Positions 43,050-52,951 are shown, counted from the first letter of the stretch. The stretch: DNA of 64,000 bases from Hymenobacter sp. BT18 (GCF_012273015.1 NZ_CP050954.1:496001-560000), one strand, 5' to 3'. The notes: generated by a model not told the origin, from the letters alone. Program-made: numbers and translations.

Positions 43050-45347
43050 ATGAAAAAATTTACTCTTCTGGCGCTCTTGTGCGGCGGGCTGGCCTCGCAG
43101 CCCCTGCTGGCACAAAGCGTAAGTACCATTGCTGAAGCCCGCGCGGGCGGCGTCGGCAAAACCGTGACCGTACGCGGCATTGTGACCAACGGACCGGAGC
43201 TGGGCGTCATTCGCTACCTCCAGGACAAACAAGCCGGCCTGGCCGCGTATTCGGCCTCGGCCGCGGGCTTCAACACCCTGGTGCCCGGCGACAGTATTGA
43301 GATTACCGGTACGCTGAAGGACTACAACGGCCTGCTGGAAATGGACCCGGTAACCAAGGTTGAGAAGCTGGCTTCGGGCAAAACCGTAACGCCCGTTACG
43401 GTATCGGCCGCGCAGGCCGCCACCGTATTTGCCGAGGCCTACGAGTCGCGGCTGGTGCGCATTGATGGTAACAGCAGCGTGCAGACCCTGGCCGGAGCCA
43501 CGTTTGCCACCTTCGGCGGCAACACCAACTACCGCCTCAACGGCCAGAGCAACCTGGCTTTCCGCGTTAACAACGCGTCTACTGGCACCACCGGCATTGT
43601 GGGCAAGCCCGCACCGGCCGGGCAGTTCGATGTCATCGGCATCATGAGCCAGTTTACGTCGTCGGGCTCGGGCGGCTACCAGCTGCTGCCCCGCCTCTAC
43701 GCCGACTTCCGCCTGGGCGGCACGCCTAACCTCACGGCCCAGCCCATGGCTACGAGCCTCACCAAAACAGGCTTCACAGTGGTCTTCTCCACCGAAAACC
43801 CCGGCTCTACCAAGGTAGAATACGGTCTGACGCCTACCCTGGGCAAGCAAGTAGAAACCACCACGGCTACCACCACCCACAGCACCACGCTCACCGATCT
43901 GGAAGCCGGCCGTATCTACTACGTGCGCGTTTCTTCCACCAATGCCGTAGGTACTACCACGTCGAGCATCGTGCCCATGGCCACGGTTTCGAATTCTACC
44001 GGCGACATCAAGGTCTACTTCAACCGCTCCGTGGACGTAACCAAGGCTCTGCCGAACAATGCTGCTAAGCAGCTTCTCTTGGCCAACGACGATACGCTGA
44101 TCAAGTACATTGAGCGGGCCCGCAAAACCATCGACGTGGCGGCCTATAGCTTCAATATGACCGGCATCAAGAACATTCCGGAGGCGCTGAACGCGGCGTT
44201 TGCCCGGGGTGTGCGGGTGCGCGTGGTGTACAACACGGAAAGCGGTGCCGCCCCCGAAGGTATTCTGGCGCTGAACGCGGGTATTGGCAAGCTGGGCCGC
44301 AATACGGCCCGCAACATCATGCACAACAAGTTTCTGATCTTCGACGCCGAGGACGAAAACCCCAACAAGGCTATTGTGTGGACGGGCTCGATGAACCTGA
44401 CCGGCGGCCAGATGAACACCGACCCCAACTCCGCCGTGATTGTGCAGGACCAGACTCTGGCCCGTACCTACCAGATTGAGTTCGAGGAAATGTTCGGTTC
44501 CAGCACCGACAAGCCCGGCGCCGGCAAGTTCGGCCCCGATAAGCAGGACAATACGCCCCATCACTTCCTCATTGGCGGCCGCCAGGTTGAGCAGTACTTC
44601 AGCCCCTCCGATAACGTAAATACGCGCCTGCTCGAAACCATCGGCACCGCCGACCACGACCTGCACGTAGGCACCATGCTCATCACGCGCTCCGACCTAG
44701 TGAATGCCATCCGGGAGCGGGTGGAAGCCAACGGCATCAAGGACTGCACGGAAGTGCTGGTGGACAATAATACCGACGGCCCCGACCAGTTTGCCGCTCT
44801 TACGGCTCTGCTCGGCGACCGGGCTCAGGTATACTCCCAAACTCAGCAAGGCATCTTCCACCACAAGTACGTACTCGTGGACGCCGGTGCCCCCGACTCC
44901 GATCCGACTACCTGGGTAGGCTCGCACAACTGGAGTAACTCGGCCGCCAACGGCAACGACGAAAATACGCTCGTCATCCACGACAACCTCATTACGAACC
45001 AGTACTACCAGGAGTTTGCCGCTCGTATGGCCGGCCAGACCACCAAAGTTGCCTTGTGTGATTTTGTCGTAACGGGCACCCGCGCCGGCAAGCTTCAGCA
45101 GCAGGGCCTGCAGGTGTACCCCAACCCCGCCCGGGGCGCCTTCAGCCTGAAGCTGACGCAGTCGAAAGCCCGCACCGCCACCATCACTCTGCGCGACGCC
45201 ACCGGCCGCGAAGTGCTGACCTTGACCAAGCCTCTGGCTGCCGGCCAGGACCTGACGGTGGACGCCACGGGCTTGCGCCCCGGCCTCTACCTGGTGCAGG
45301 TGGTAACGCCCGAGGCTACGCAGGTAAGCCGCGTGGTAGTGCAGTAA
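43050..45347 (+). CDS. Secreted phospholipase D-like protein with T9SS sorting domain
   Basis: The 765-residue protein has a signal peptide (MKKFTLLALLCGGLASQPLLAQ), an N-terminal OB-fold-like domain (about 23-220, VTVRGIVTNGPELGVIRYLQD), a fibronectin-III-like domain (about 235-310) and two PLD-type half sites: MHNKFLIFDAEDENPNKAIVWTG near 430 and FHHKYVLVDAGAPDSDPTTWVG near 610 (HxKx4D). The last 80 residues (LQVYPNPARGAFSLKL, RVVVQ) are a type IX secretion signal. Proteins of this design may be nucleases or phospholipases on the cell surface. Its promoter is not clear. A terminator follows at 45388. Confidence 0.9.
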   Translation: MKKFTLLALLCGGLASQPLLAQSVSTIAEARAGGVGKTVTVRGIVTNGPELGVIRYLQDKQAGLAAYSASAAGFNTLVPGDSIEITGTLKDYNGLLEMDPVTKVEKLASGKTVTPVTVSAAQAATVFAEAYESRLVRIDGNSSVQTLAGATFATFGGNTNYRLNGQSNLAFRVNNASTGTTGIVGKPAPAGQFDVIGIMSQFTSSGSGGYQLLPRLYADFRLGGTPNLTAQPMATSLTKTGFTVVFSTENPGSTKVEYGLTPTLGKQVETTTATTTHSTTLTDLEAGRIYYVRVSSTNAVGTTTSSIVPMATVSNSTGDIKVYFNRSVDVTKALPNNAAKQLLLANDDTLIKYIERARKTIDVAAYSFNMTGIKNIPEALNAAFARGVRVRVVYNTESGAAPEGILALNAGIGKLGRNTARNIMHNKFLIFDAEDENPNKAIVWTGSMNLTGGQMNTDPNSAVIVQDQTLARTYQIEFEEMFGSSTDKPGAGKFGPDKQDNTPHHFLIGGRQVEQYFSPSDNVNTRLLETIGTADHDLHVGTMLITRSDLVNAIRERVEANGIKDCTEVLVDNNTDGPDQFAALTALLGDRAQVYSQTQQGIFHHKYVLVDAGAPDSDPTTWVGSHNWSNSAANGNDENTLVIHDNLITNQYYQEFAARMAGQTTKVALCDFVVTGTRAGKLQQQGLQVYPNPARGAFSLKLTQSKARTATITLRDATGREVLTLTKPLAAGQDLTVDATGLRPGLYLVQVVTPEATQVSRVVVQ

Positions 45348-45387
45348 GGCATTTGTTAGCTGTTGGCTAATAGCTTCGGGCATAAGA

Positions 45388-45425
45388 CAAGAGCGGCTTC
45401 CTTCCGGGAGCCGCTCTTGCTATTT
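45388..45425. terminator. Bidirectional terminator between the PLD-like gene and mutS2
   Basis: CAAGAGCGGCT pairs with AGCCGCTCTTG over a TTCCTTCCGG loop, and TATTTTGG follows. It lies inside a larger imperfect inverted repeat (about 45349-45476, GCTGTTGGCTAATAGC against GCTAATAGCCATCAGC). Confidence 0.75.
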
Positions 45426-45475
45426 TGGAGTGGTGCAGCCGCTAACAGCTAATAGCCATCAGCTAAAAGCAAATG

Positions 45476-47899
45476 CTACTTCAGCACTGCTACCGTCGCG
45501 CCGTCGCCGCCGCGGTCGGCGTGTTCGTCGGCTACGCTGGCTACGGTGCGCTGGCTGCGCAGGTAGTCGCGCACAATCTGACGCAGGACGCCGTTGCCGC
45601 GGCCGTGCAGGATCTTGATTTCGGAAATGCCCAGCATCACGGCGTCGTCTACGTAGGCCATGACCTTGGTGAGGGCATCCTCGGCCCGCTCCCCGCGCAA
45701 GTCCAGGGTGGTGTTGAAGCCCGACATGCGCCCCGTGATATCGAGGCCCAGGCCGGCATACTGGGCCGGAGCCTTGCGGCTGGCTTCCTTTTCCCGCTCC
45801 CGAATTTCGGAGCGGCTGAGCTTTTCAAGCTGGTTGACTTTCACCAGCGTCTTCATGCCCCCGAAGGACACCTCGGCGGTTTTGCCTTTTACGCTCATCA
45901 GCTCGCCGTGGCCTTCCTGCCCAATCAGGGCCACTTTGTCGCCGGGCTTAAGGGTACCAGCTTCGGCCAGCTCGCGGGTGGGGCGGGGCTTGGGCGGCTC
46001 TATCTGCAGCTTTTCGCGCACAAAGGTGTCGAGCTTCTCCCGGGCCTGCTTGGTTTCCTCCTTGCCCGCCTGGGAGCGGCGGATATCGGCAATGGTGCTT
46101 TCGATCTGCTGGTTGGTGTCCTTGAGCAGAAGCTTAGCCTTTTGCTTGGCCTCGCGCAGCACGTCCAGGGTCGTTTCGTCGAGGTAGCGCTTCAGGTCCT
46201 GGTATTCCTGGGCAGCTTTCTTCAGGCGGCGCTCGGCCTTGGCGGCTTCGGCAGTGCGCTGTTCCAGCTCCGTTTTCTCTTTCTCCAAGCCTTCCAGCAG
46301 CCGGTCATAGCGGATTTTATCCTTGCCTACCAACTGCGACGCACGCTCTACCAGCTGCTTGGGCAAGCCGATTTTGCGGGCAATTTCGATGGCAAACGAA
46401 GAACCCGGCTTCCCGATTTCGAGGCGGTAGAGCGGCTGCAGCTGCTCGGGGTCGTAGCGCATGCCCCCGTTCACGATGCCGGGCGTGCGCTCGGCATAGT
46501 TTTTCAGGTTGGTATAGTGCGTGGTGATGACGCCAAACGCCCGGGCGCGGTTGAGCTGCTCCAGCACGGCTTCGGCAATGGCCCCACCCAGCGCGGGCTC
46601 AGTGCCCGTGCCAAACTCGTCAATCAGCACCAGGCTGCGCTTGCCGGCCAAGGTTACGAACTGCTTCATGCTGAGCAGGTGCGAAGAGTACGTGCTCAGG
46701 TCGTTTTCCAGGCTTTGCTCGTCGCCGATATCCAGGAAAATATCATCGAACATCCCCGCTTCGGAGGTTTCACCGGCCGGAATCAGCAGGCCGCACTGCA
46801 GCATGTACTGCACCAGGCCCACCGTCTTCATAGCCACCGACTTACCGCCGGCATTCGGCCCGGAAATCAGCAAAATGCGCTGCTCGGGGTTTAGCTCGAT
46901 GTCGAGGGGTACCACCACGCGGGGTGTTTCTTTCGGTTGCTCTTTGAAGGTCAGGAACAGTAACGGGTGGCGCACCTGCTTCCAGTGCGCCAGCGGCCGG
47001 GCGCTGAGTGCGGGAAGGGTGGCTTCCAGCTCGCGGGCCAGCCGGGCCTTGGCCCGAATGAAGTCGAGCAGGCCCAAGTACTGGTAGGCCTTGCGCAAAT
47101 CCGGAATGTGGGGGCGCAGCTGGTCGGTGAGGGCCGTGAGAATGCGCACCAACTCGCGCTGGTAGGCATTTTCAAGGTCCTTGATGTCGTTGTTCAGCTC
47201 AAATACGGCTTCCGGCTCGATAAACACCGTCTGGCCCGAAGCCGATTCGTCGTGGATCAGGCCCTTTACGCGGCGCTTGTGCTCGGCAATGACGGGCAGC
47301 ACCAAGCGGCCGCCCCGAATGGTGGGCTCGGAGCCCTCGGGCACCCAGCCTTCCTGGCGGGCGTGGCGCAGGATGCCGGCAATCTGCTTGCGCAGCATAC
47401 CCTGACGGTTGATGAGTTCCTGACGGATCTGGCGCAGCAGCGGGGAGGCATCGTCGCGCACCTGCCCTTCATCATCCACCACTTTGTCCAAAGATGCTAG
47501 CAGGTTGCGGTCCACCTGCACGCCAATGCCCAGCAGGCGCAGCGTGGGGTAGAGACCTTCCTCGGCGTGGGTGAAGAAAACCAGCGCTTCCCGAATGGTG
47601 CGCAGGCTCATCTTCACGGCAAAAAAGGCCGGTACATCCAAATAAGCACCCGGCAAAGCGGCCCGCACCAGATGCGGGTTTACATCGTGGTAGTGGGCGC
47701 TAGGGAAGTCGGCCCCACTGTTGAGCAGCTGCCGAAAATCGTCGGTTTGCAGCAGCAGCTTCTGGAGCTGCTCGGCATTGGTCTGGAAGCTCATCTTGGC
47801 CACAAACTGGCGGCCCAGGGTGCTTAGGCAGAGGCCGTCCAGCATTTCACGCAGCTGCGTGAAGCCAATTTTTTGCTCGAAGTTGTTGGGAAGAATCAA
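45476..47899 (-). CDS. mutS2: MutS2 endonuclease/ATPase
   Basis: The 807-residue protein has the MutS core and clamp, the Walker A GPNAGGKS (347-354), DIGDEQSLENDLSTYSSHL and Walker B LIDEFGTGTEP, a coiled-coil segment (about 500-640) and a C-terminal Smr domain from about 731 (TLDLRGERAEDAL and HGRGNG). It lacks the mismatch-recognition domain of MutS. MutS2 acts against recombination intermediates and on collided ribosomes in some bacteria. A TACTTTCG box at 47950-47943 on the minus strand could be the -7 element. Confidence 0.97.
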   Translation of the reverse strand: MILPNNFEQKIGFTQLREMLDGLCLSTLGRQFVAKMSFQTNAEQLQKLLLQTDDFRQLLNSGADFPSAHYHDVNPHLVRAALPGAYLDVPAFFAVKMSLRTIREALVFFTHAEEGLYPTLRLLGIGVQVDRNLLASLDKVVDDEGQVRDDASPLLRQIRQELINRQGMLRKQIAGILRHARQEGWVPEGSEPTIRGGRLVLPVIAEHKRRVKGLIHDESASGQTVFIEPEAVFELNNDIKDLENAYQRELVRILTALTDQLRPHIPDLRKAYQYLGLLDFIRAKARLARELEATLPALSARPLAHWKQVRHPLLFLTFKEQPKETPRVVVPLDIELNPEQRILLISGPNAGGKSVAMKTVGLVQYMLQCGLLIPAGETSEAGMFDDIFLDIGDEQSLENDLSTYSSHLLSMKQFVTLAGKRSLVLIDEFGTGTEPALGGAIAEAVLEQLNRARAFGVITTHYTNLKNYAERTPGIVNGGMRYDPEQLQPLYRLEIGKPGSSFAIEIARKIGLPKQLVERASQLVGKDKIRYDRLLEGLEKEKTELEQRTAEAAKAERRLKKAAQEYQDLKRYLDETTLDVLREAKQKAKLLLKDTNQQIESTIADIRRSQAGKEETKQAREKLDTFVREKLQIEPPKPRPTRELAEAGTLKPGDKVALIGQEGHGELMSVKGKTAEVSFGGMKTLVKVNQLEKLSRSEIREREKEASRKAPAQYAGLGLDITGRMSGFNTTLDLRGERAEDALTKVMAYVDDAVMLGISEIKILHGRGNGVLRQIVRDYLRSQRTVASVADEHADRGGDGATVAVLK

Positions 47900-48127
47900 A
47901 TCAGAAAGTCGAAACGAAGTAAGCGGGAATCGGAAGAGGATGCGAAAGTAAACAGCATTCAGGCGGGGAAAGATTCACATTCTTTAATGTGCAGAATGTA
48001 GTTAATAGGTAAAATGTAAAAAATGCAGCAAAGGGAGGCCAAGGCACCCGGCAAAGTAGCTAACCGGAAGTCATTTCAATAGCGCATTCCGCACATCATC
48101 CGCGCTTTGGACAGGCTAACGCATATG

Positions 48128-48886
48128 CTACCGCTCCCCCGCCACGCCCAGCCCGAACAAGGCAAAGTCATACTTCACGGGGTCCTGGACATCAAACTGC
48201 CGGAGGTTGGCCGTTAGCTCTTCGGCCGCCTGCCAGTCAACCTGGGGGCGCTGGAGCAAGCCCAAACCACGGGCCACGCGCTCCACGTGCACGTCGATGG
48301 GGCAGATCAGGTCGGCGGGCTGCATCCGCGTCCAAAGGCCGAAGTCGACGCCGTTCTGATCCTGGCGGACCATCCAGCGCAGGTACATATTCACGCGCTT
48401 GCAGGCTGAGCCACGGGCCGGAGTAGCCACGTGCTTGCGGGTGCGCTGCGGAGCGTCATCCAGGGAGAAAAACAGCGAGTGAAAATTCTCGAGCCGCTCT
48501 TTCTGGGTATTACCTTGCAAAAAGGCGTCCTCAAGTGTGGCATGCTGCTGGTAGTACCAGCGCAGCCAGTGCACGAAGTACAGCAGGTCGGTGTCGCAGA
48601 ACGTGCGGTGGCAGAAACCCAACAGCTTCCGGAGGTCGTCGTCGGAATGGTGTAGGACAAACTGGTGGGGGGCATCGTCCATGCGGCGCATCAGCTCCCG
48701 GCACTTGCTGATGATGGTGGGGCGCCGCCCCCAGGCCAGCAGGGCCGCAAACAGCCCGCTGATTTCAATATCGGCCCGCTCCCGGAAGCTATGCGGAATG
48801 CTGATGGGGTCGGGACCAATGAAGGCGGGCTGATCGTAACGCTGGTATTGCTCCTCCAGCAGCTCAAGCACCTGGTTGCGGTTCAT
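48128..48886 (-). CDS. TIGR02757 family protein
   Basis: The 252-residue cytosolic protein matches the TIGR02757/DUF2400 family of Bacteroidota and others: SIPHSFRERADIEISGLFAALLAWGRRPTI, DAPHQFVLHH, and a CPIDVHVERVARGLGLLQR motif with the HhH-type arrangement of base-excision glycosylases (VDVH). The family is related to the endonuclease III superfamily but has no assigned activity. It stands alone, followed by a 230-base gap before mutS2 in which I see no gene. Confidence 0.85.
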   Translation of the reverse strand: MNRNQVLELLEEQYQRYDQPAFIGPDPISIPHSFRERADIEISGLFAALLAWGRRPTIISKCRELMRRMDDAPHQFVLHHSDDDLRKLLGFCHRTFCDTDLLYFVHWLRWYYQQHATLEDAFLQGNTQKERLENFHSLFFSLDDAPQRTRKHVATPARGSACKRVNMYLRWMVRQDQNGVDFGLWTRMQPADLICPIDVHVERVARGLGLLQRPQVDWQAAEELTANLRQFDVQDPVKYDFALFGLGVAGER

Positions 48887-48927
48887 GGATGGCGGTGTTC
48901 AGGTGAAGGAAGCCAAGGTTAACAGAG

Positions 48928-48966
48928 CAAGTGCCAGATAAAACTGCTTTTACCTGGCACTTGTCA
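48928..48966. terminator. Hairpin after the LysM protein gene
   Basis: CAAGTGCCAG faces CTGGCACTTG across 16 bases that also partly pair (ATAAAA with TTTTAC). It lies 22-60 bases after the minus-strand LysM gene stop. No T-tract is seen. Confidence 0.5.
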
Positions 48967-48987
48967 TGGTTTAGCTGCTGTACGCTC

Positions 48988-50058
48988 TTACGGTAGGTAG
49001 GAAGTTTCTACCCGGAAGCGCTGATCGGGTGTGGCCAGCATCTGCACAGCCCGGGGCGAGAGACGAATGAGAATGTTGCTGTTTTCGCCGGTATCGGGCA
49101 AGGGCCCGATTACCCGCACAAACACGGACACGTTGTTCATGATGTTGCGCACCTCCACAATGCTGCCCACTGGGGCTGTTTTGTGCAGGGCCAGATATTT
49201 CACGGTATTGGCATTGGGAATAACGGCGGCCAGGCCGCTTTCCGTCACACGCTTTACCACTTCGCTGGCCCGGGTCGGGCCGCGGTTTTCCTCTGGCTTG
49301 TCGTCGTCCGCATCGTCCTTAGCCGTTTCCTTGGGTGTTTCACGCGGGGCCACCGGTTTGGGCTCCTCCCGAGCTGGAGTCGGTGTTTCCCGCACAGGCT
49401 CAGGACGGGATGCCGAAGGTTTGGGCGTGGTAGCGGCCACGGCCTCTACAGGCTCGGGCGCCGGCACCGACGAAGGAGCCGCCTTGCGGGTCGGGGCTGC
49501 CGGCTTGCTGGCAACGGGTGCTTCGCCCCCGGCGGGTACAATAATGAGCTTCTGGCCCACCAGCACTTTGCCCCCGGCGCCTAGCCGATTTTGTTTCAGC
49601 AGAGTGTTGGAGCTGACACCGAAGCGCTGGGCAATGGCAAAAAGCGTTTGGCCGGGCTTCACCACGTAAATGTGGTTGCCGCGGGCGTCGCGGGGCAAAG
49701 CCAGGGCGGCGGCCGTGGCCCCGGCGGCTGTGGCGGGCCGCGGCGTTACCGTGCTTTTGCCAGCGGGGCTGGCGGCCGGGGTCAGCAGCACGCGGGTGCG
49801 GGGCACCAGCACAATCTGCCCCGAGAGCAGCGCACCTTTAATTTTCGGATTCGCCTCCACAATGTTATCTACCGGCACTTTGTACCGCCTTGCCAAGCCA
49901 TAGAGGGTTTCGCCGGGTGCTACGCGGTGCCGGATCAGGGCGGTATTGTTGCGGTATTCTACTCCGATGGAATCGGGAGGAGCGACGGGGCCGGGCGCAG
50001 CCTCCGCCAGCACACCCGCACACAGCAAGGCAGCCAGGAAAAAACTAAAGCGAATCAT
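48988..50058 (-). CDS. LysM-domain envelope protein with C-terminal DPBB-like region
   Basis: The 356-residue protein has a signal peptide (MIRFSFFLAALLCAGVLAEA), two LysM domains (about 43-87 HRVAPGETLYGLARRYKV and 128-172 YVVKPGQTLFAIAQRFGV), a Pro/Glu-rich linker and a final region (about 265-356, LALHKTAPVGSIVEVRNIMNN, VRVIGPLPDTGENSNILIRLS) like RlpA-type double-psi barrels. LysM parts bind peptidoglycan; the C-terminus could bind or remodel glycan, but catalytic Asp/His of RlpA were not confirmed. The chosen ATG starts the signal peptide. Confidence 0.85.
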   Translation of the reverse strand: MIRFSFFLAALLCAGVLAEAAPGPVAPPDSIGVEYRNNTALIRHRVAPGETLYGLARRYKVPVDNIVEANPKIKGALLSGQIVLVPRTRVLLTPAASPAGKSTVTPRPATAAGATAAALALPRDARGNHIYVVKPGQTLFAIAQRFGVSSNTLLKQNRLGAGGKVLVGQKLIIVPAGGEAPVASKPAAPTRKAAPSSVPAPEPVEAVAATTPKPSASRPEPVRETPTPAREEPKPVAPRETPKETAKDDADDDKPEENRGPTRASEVVKRVTESGLAAVIPNANTVKYLALHKTAPVGSIVEVRNIMNNVSVFVRVIGPLPDTGENSNILIRLSPRAVQMLATPDQRFRVETSYLP

Positions 50059-50271
50059 GAAGCAATGGAAAGCAGAGGCGAGGAAAGCAGACACAAAACG
50101 ATGTCGGGCGCCCCTTTGCATAATTAGTGCCGAAAGATAAAAAATTATCCTGCCCAAGTACCACTTTTTCCCCAGCAAAATGGCTTTTTGGCTGAATTCA
50201 AGCCTTCTTTTCCCTCGCTCGGCGGCCGTATTCTTCTAACTTTACCCGCTACACCGTTGTCCGCTCTTTCT

Positions 50272-51027
50272 ATGCTTTCTGCTATTGGCATTATCCCCGC
50301 CCGCTACGCCTCTACCCGCCTGCCGGGTAAACCCCTTATTGACCTAGGAGGCCAGTCCATGATTCAGCGCGTGGTGGGCCAGGCCCGGCAGGCCCGCCTT
50401 AGCCGGGTGGTGGTGGCTACCGATGATGAACGAATTTTGGAGCACGTGCTTCGCTTCGGCGGCGAGGCGGTGCTCACTTCCCCCAGCCACCCCAGCGGCA
50501 CCGACCGGGTGTGGGACGCCTACCAGCAGCTAGGCATTTCGGCCGACTGCGTGGTGAACATCCAGGGCGACGAGCCGTTCATTCAGCCCTCCCAGATTAA
50601 TACGTTGCTGGATTTGTTCGACGACGCCAATACGCAGATTGCCACGCTGGTAAAGCCGGTCATTAGCGAAGAGGAGCTGTTTAGCCCACACCTGCCCAAA
50701 GTGGTGCTCAACGAGCAGCAGGAGGCCCTGTACTTTAGCCGCCACCCCCTGCCCTACCAGCGCCAGCATCCTACCTGGGAGTGGCTGGAGCATCACCGCT
50801 ACCTGCGCCACATTGGCCTCTACGCTTACCGGCCGGCCGTACTGCAGGCGCTTACTCAATTGCAGCCCTCGGCCCTGGAGCTGGCCGAAAGCCTGGAGCA
50901 GCTGCGCTGGCTGGAGCACGGCTACCGCATCCGCACGGCCGAAACCGCGGAGGCCACGCTGGGCATCGATACGCCCGAGGATGTCGTCAGGGCCCGGGAC
51001 TTTCTGTTGCAGGCTAAGCTGCTTTAG
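50272..51027 (+). CDS. kdsB: 3-deoxy-manno-octulosonate cytidylyltransferase (KdsB)
   Basis: The 251-residue enzyme activates Kdo as CMP-Kdo for lipopolysaccharide. It shows the nucleotidyltransferase start GIIPARYASTRLPGKPL, the SHPSGTDRVWDA segment, NIQGDEPFI for metal/CTP binding, and FSRHPLPYQR. I chose the ATG at 50272; an upstream in-frame ATG (50188) would add 28 residues without family similarity. Its stop overlaps the stop of the convergent DUF1622 gene by four bases. Confidence 0.96.
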   Translation: MLSAIGIIPARYASTRLPGKPLIDLGGQSMIQRVVGQARQARLSRVVVATDDERILEHVLRFGGEAVLTSPSHPSGTDRVWDAYQQLGISADCVVNIQGDEPFIQPSQINTLLDLFDDANTQIATLVKPVISEEELFSPHLPKVVLNEQQEALYFSRHPLPYQRQHPTWEWLEHHRYLRHIGLYAYRPAVLQALTQLQPSALELAESLEQLRWLEHGYRIRTAETAEATLGIDTPEDVVRARDFLLQAKLL

Positions 51028-51452
51028 CCCTCTGCGCCTGGTGGCGGGCTGGCACCGGCTGCTTTGGCCGTTACGTGCTGCTCGGCGGAATCGAGCTTTT
51101 CCTCCTTCATCTCCCTGGACAGAAAGAAGTTGAGTGCCGTCCGAATGACGGCAATGGCCCCAAGCTTGCCAATTTGCTCCCAGCTGGGCGCTATGGCCGT
51201 GGAAAGAATATCGGCCCCCAGCTGAAACTCCAGGGCCAAGGCCAGATAGCGGGCCAGGGTAAGGCGGATGGCCGTAAAATCGGCCGTCTGCCGGCGCAGC
51301 AAGGCCTTCAGGAAGAGCCAGCCCGCGCCAAAAATACCCAGCGCGATAATAACCGCGCCAATGGTTTCCACGCTCAGCTTCAGCCATAGCACCGCTTCAA
51401 TCACGCCGTGTTCGGCCAGGGCATGGAGGGTTGTGGGGGCGGAAGCGGGCAT
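51024..51452 (-). CDS. DUF1622 membrane protein
   Basis: The 142-residue protein has three predicted helices (VETIGAVIIALGIFGAGWLFLKALL; LALALEFQLGADILSTAI; LGAIAVIRTALNFFLSREM) matching DUF1622. The family is an uncharacterised small membrane protein with a conserved LALALEFQLGADIL segment. It converges with kdsB. Confidence 0.85.
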   Translation of the reverse strand: MPASAPTTLHALAEHGVIEAVLWLKLSVETIGAVIIALGIFGAGWLFLKALLRRQTADFTAIRLTLARYLALALEFQLGADILSTAIAPSWEQIGKLGAIAVIRTALNFFLSREMKEEKLDSAEQHVTAKAAGASPPPGAEG

Positions 51453-51566
51453 AGGAAAGAAGCAATGGTGAAGGACAAGGCCGAGGAAAGGTTACTCACA
51501 TACGTACGGCTACCCGATGGGTACGCCGCCTCCGTGCGCGGCAACTGCCTTTCCCTTGTTCTTAGC

Positions 51567-51911
51567 TTAGCCCCCCGCTTTCTTGGCTTTGTAGCCGGCG
51601 GCTAGCAGCACGGCCAGCACTTTGTCGCGAAAGTCGCCCTGGATGATGATTTCGCCGTCTTTGGCATTGCCGCCCACGGCGCACTTGGTTTTGAGCAGCT
51701 TGCCCAGGATTTGCAGGTCGGCATCCTGGCCCACGAAGCCGGTAACGAGGGTTACCTGCTTGCCGCCCCGGGACTTCTTATCAAGCTGTACGCGCAAGTT
51801 TTGCTGTTGGGGCGGCAGCGTGGCCGTTTCCTCCGCCCCGTCGTGCTGGTACTCAAAATCGGGGTTGGTGGAGTACACGACCCCTTCGCGGTGCTTTTTA
51901 TCGGCTTTCAT
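51567..51911 (-). CDS. SUI1/eIF1-like translation initiation factor (YciH type)
   Basis: The 114-residue protein has the SUI1 fold: [19 protein letters not shown], then [35 protein letters not shown]. YciH-type factors affect start-codon fidelity in bacteria. The ATG at 51911 ([12 protein letters not shown]) fits family length; an upstream in-frame start adds 16 residues. The N-terminus carries a Pro/Gln-rich spacer. Confidence 0.9.
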   Translation of the reverse strand: MKADKKHREGVVYSTNPDFEYQHDGAEETATLPPQQQNLRVQLDKKSRGGKQVTLVTGFVGQDADLQILGKLLKTKCAVGGNAKDGEIIIQGDFRDKVLAVLLAAGYKAKKAGG

Positions 51912-52019
51912 ACGGTAGTGCGTTGGTAGTTTAGCGCGTAGGCGCTCTTCAGCTAGCAAAGAAACAGCATTGCCGACTCTCTGAGCTACTCACTCATTCG
52001 CTAAATCAGTAACGTCCCA

Positions 52020-52898
52020 CTATACGGCTACTTCCAGAGCAAGTGGATGGAGCTCCACGCTGAAGTGGGTACTGGTGCCCACGTAGTCGCCATCGACGTG
52101 GAAGCCCAGCGGCCTGGCGGCCTCTACCTGCACCTGCCGGGCCGTGTGAAACACCGCTGCCCCGGATTCGGGCAGGTCGCCAAGGGCCAGGGACAAAGCC
52201 ACCCGCACCGCCCGCACCACCGACATGGAATCAATCAAACACAAATCCAGCAGACCATCCTGAATGTCGGCGCGGGGCGCAATGTAGGCGTTGTTGCCGT
52301 ACTGGGCGGCGTTGGCAAAGGCCAGCACGTAGCAGTCCGTTTCCAGCGTGGTATCGGCCAGCGCTACGGTGATGGGCACGGGCCGGAAGCGGCGGTACTC
52401 GCGCAGGGCTACCTGGGCATAGGTGGCCAGCCCGCGCGTGCCGGCCTCAGCAAAGCATTTGCTCACGTGCGCGTCAAACCCCAGGCCCGCGGTGCAGAAA
52501 AATTCCCGGCCGTTGATGCTGCCTACGTCGATGCGCTGAAACGTAGGCTGGTTTAGGTGCTTGATGGCCGCAACTATTTCCATAGGCACCTTGAGGTGGC
52601 GGGCCAGCCCATTGCCGGAGCCGCGTGGCAAAATGCCCAGCGCAGCCTGTGTGCCTAGCAGCCCCCGCGCTACTTCATTTACGGTGCCGTCGCCGCCCAC
52701 CGCTACCACCACCCGGCAGCCCCGGGCCGCGGCCGCGCGGGCCAGCTCTACGGCGTGGCCGGCATACTGCGTTTCCTCCACCTCGTAGCTTACTAGGTTC
52801 GCATCCAAGTGCTGGCTTAGCAGCGCGGGCAGATCCAGGCGCCGGTTGGTGCCCGACGTGGGGTTAAGTAAAAAGCAAATACGCAGGGCAGCGGGCAT
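52020..52898 (-). CDS. YegS/BmrU-type lipid kinase
   Basis: The 292-residue diacylglycerol-kinase-family protein has the N-terminal LLNPTSGTNR, the VVAVGGDGTVNEVARGL nucleotide site, PRGSGNGLARHL, and C-terminal GRE/YGNNAYIAPRADIQDGLLDLCLI. Such kinases phosphorylate lipids like phosphatidylglycerol or diacylglycerol. It stands alone, without a neighbour in phospholipid synthesis. Confidence 0.92.
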   Translation of the reverse strand: MPAALRICFLLNPTSGTNRRLDLPALLSQHLDANLVSYEVEETQYAGHAVELARAAAARGCRVVVAVGGDGTVNEVARGLLGTQAALGILPRGSGNGLARHLKVPMEIVAAIKHLNQPTFQRIDVGSINGREFFCTAGLGFDAHVSKCFAEAGTRGLATYAQVALREYRRFRPVPITVALADTTLETDCYVLAFANAAQYGNNAYIAPRADIQDGLLDLCLIDSMSVVRAVRVALSLALGDLPESGAAVFHTARQVQVEAARPLGFHVDGDYVGTSTHFSVELHPLALEVAV

Positions 52899-52951
52899 AC
52901 TCCGGCAGAATTCAACAGGGAATGGCGGCGCAAGGTACGCGGCCGGGCACA

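Noticed and set aside
43035..44666. 543-codon open frame antisense to the PLD-like gene
   Set aside because: The opposite strand has a signal peptide, two PLD motifs and a T9SS tail; this frame has none.
45473..46894. 473-codon frame antisense to mutS2
   Set aside because: Shadow of a confident housekeeping gene, no domain seen.
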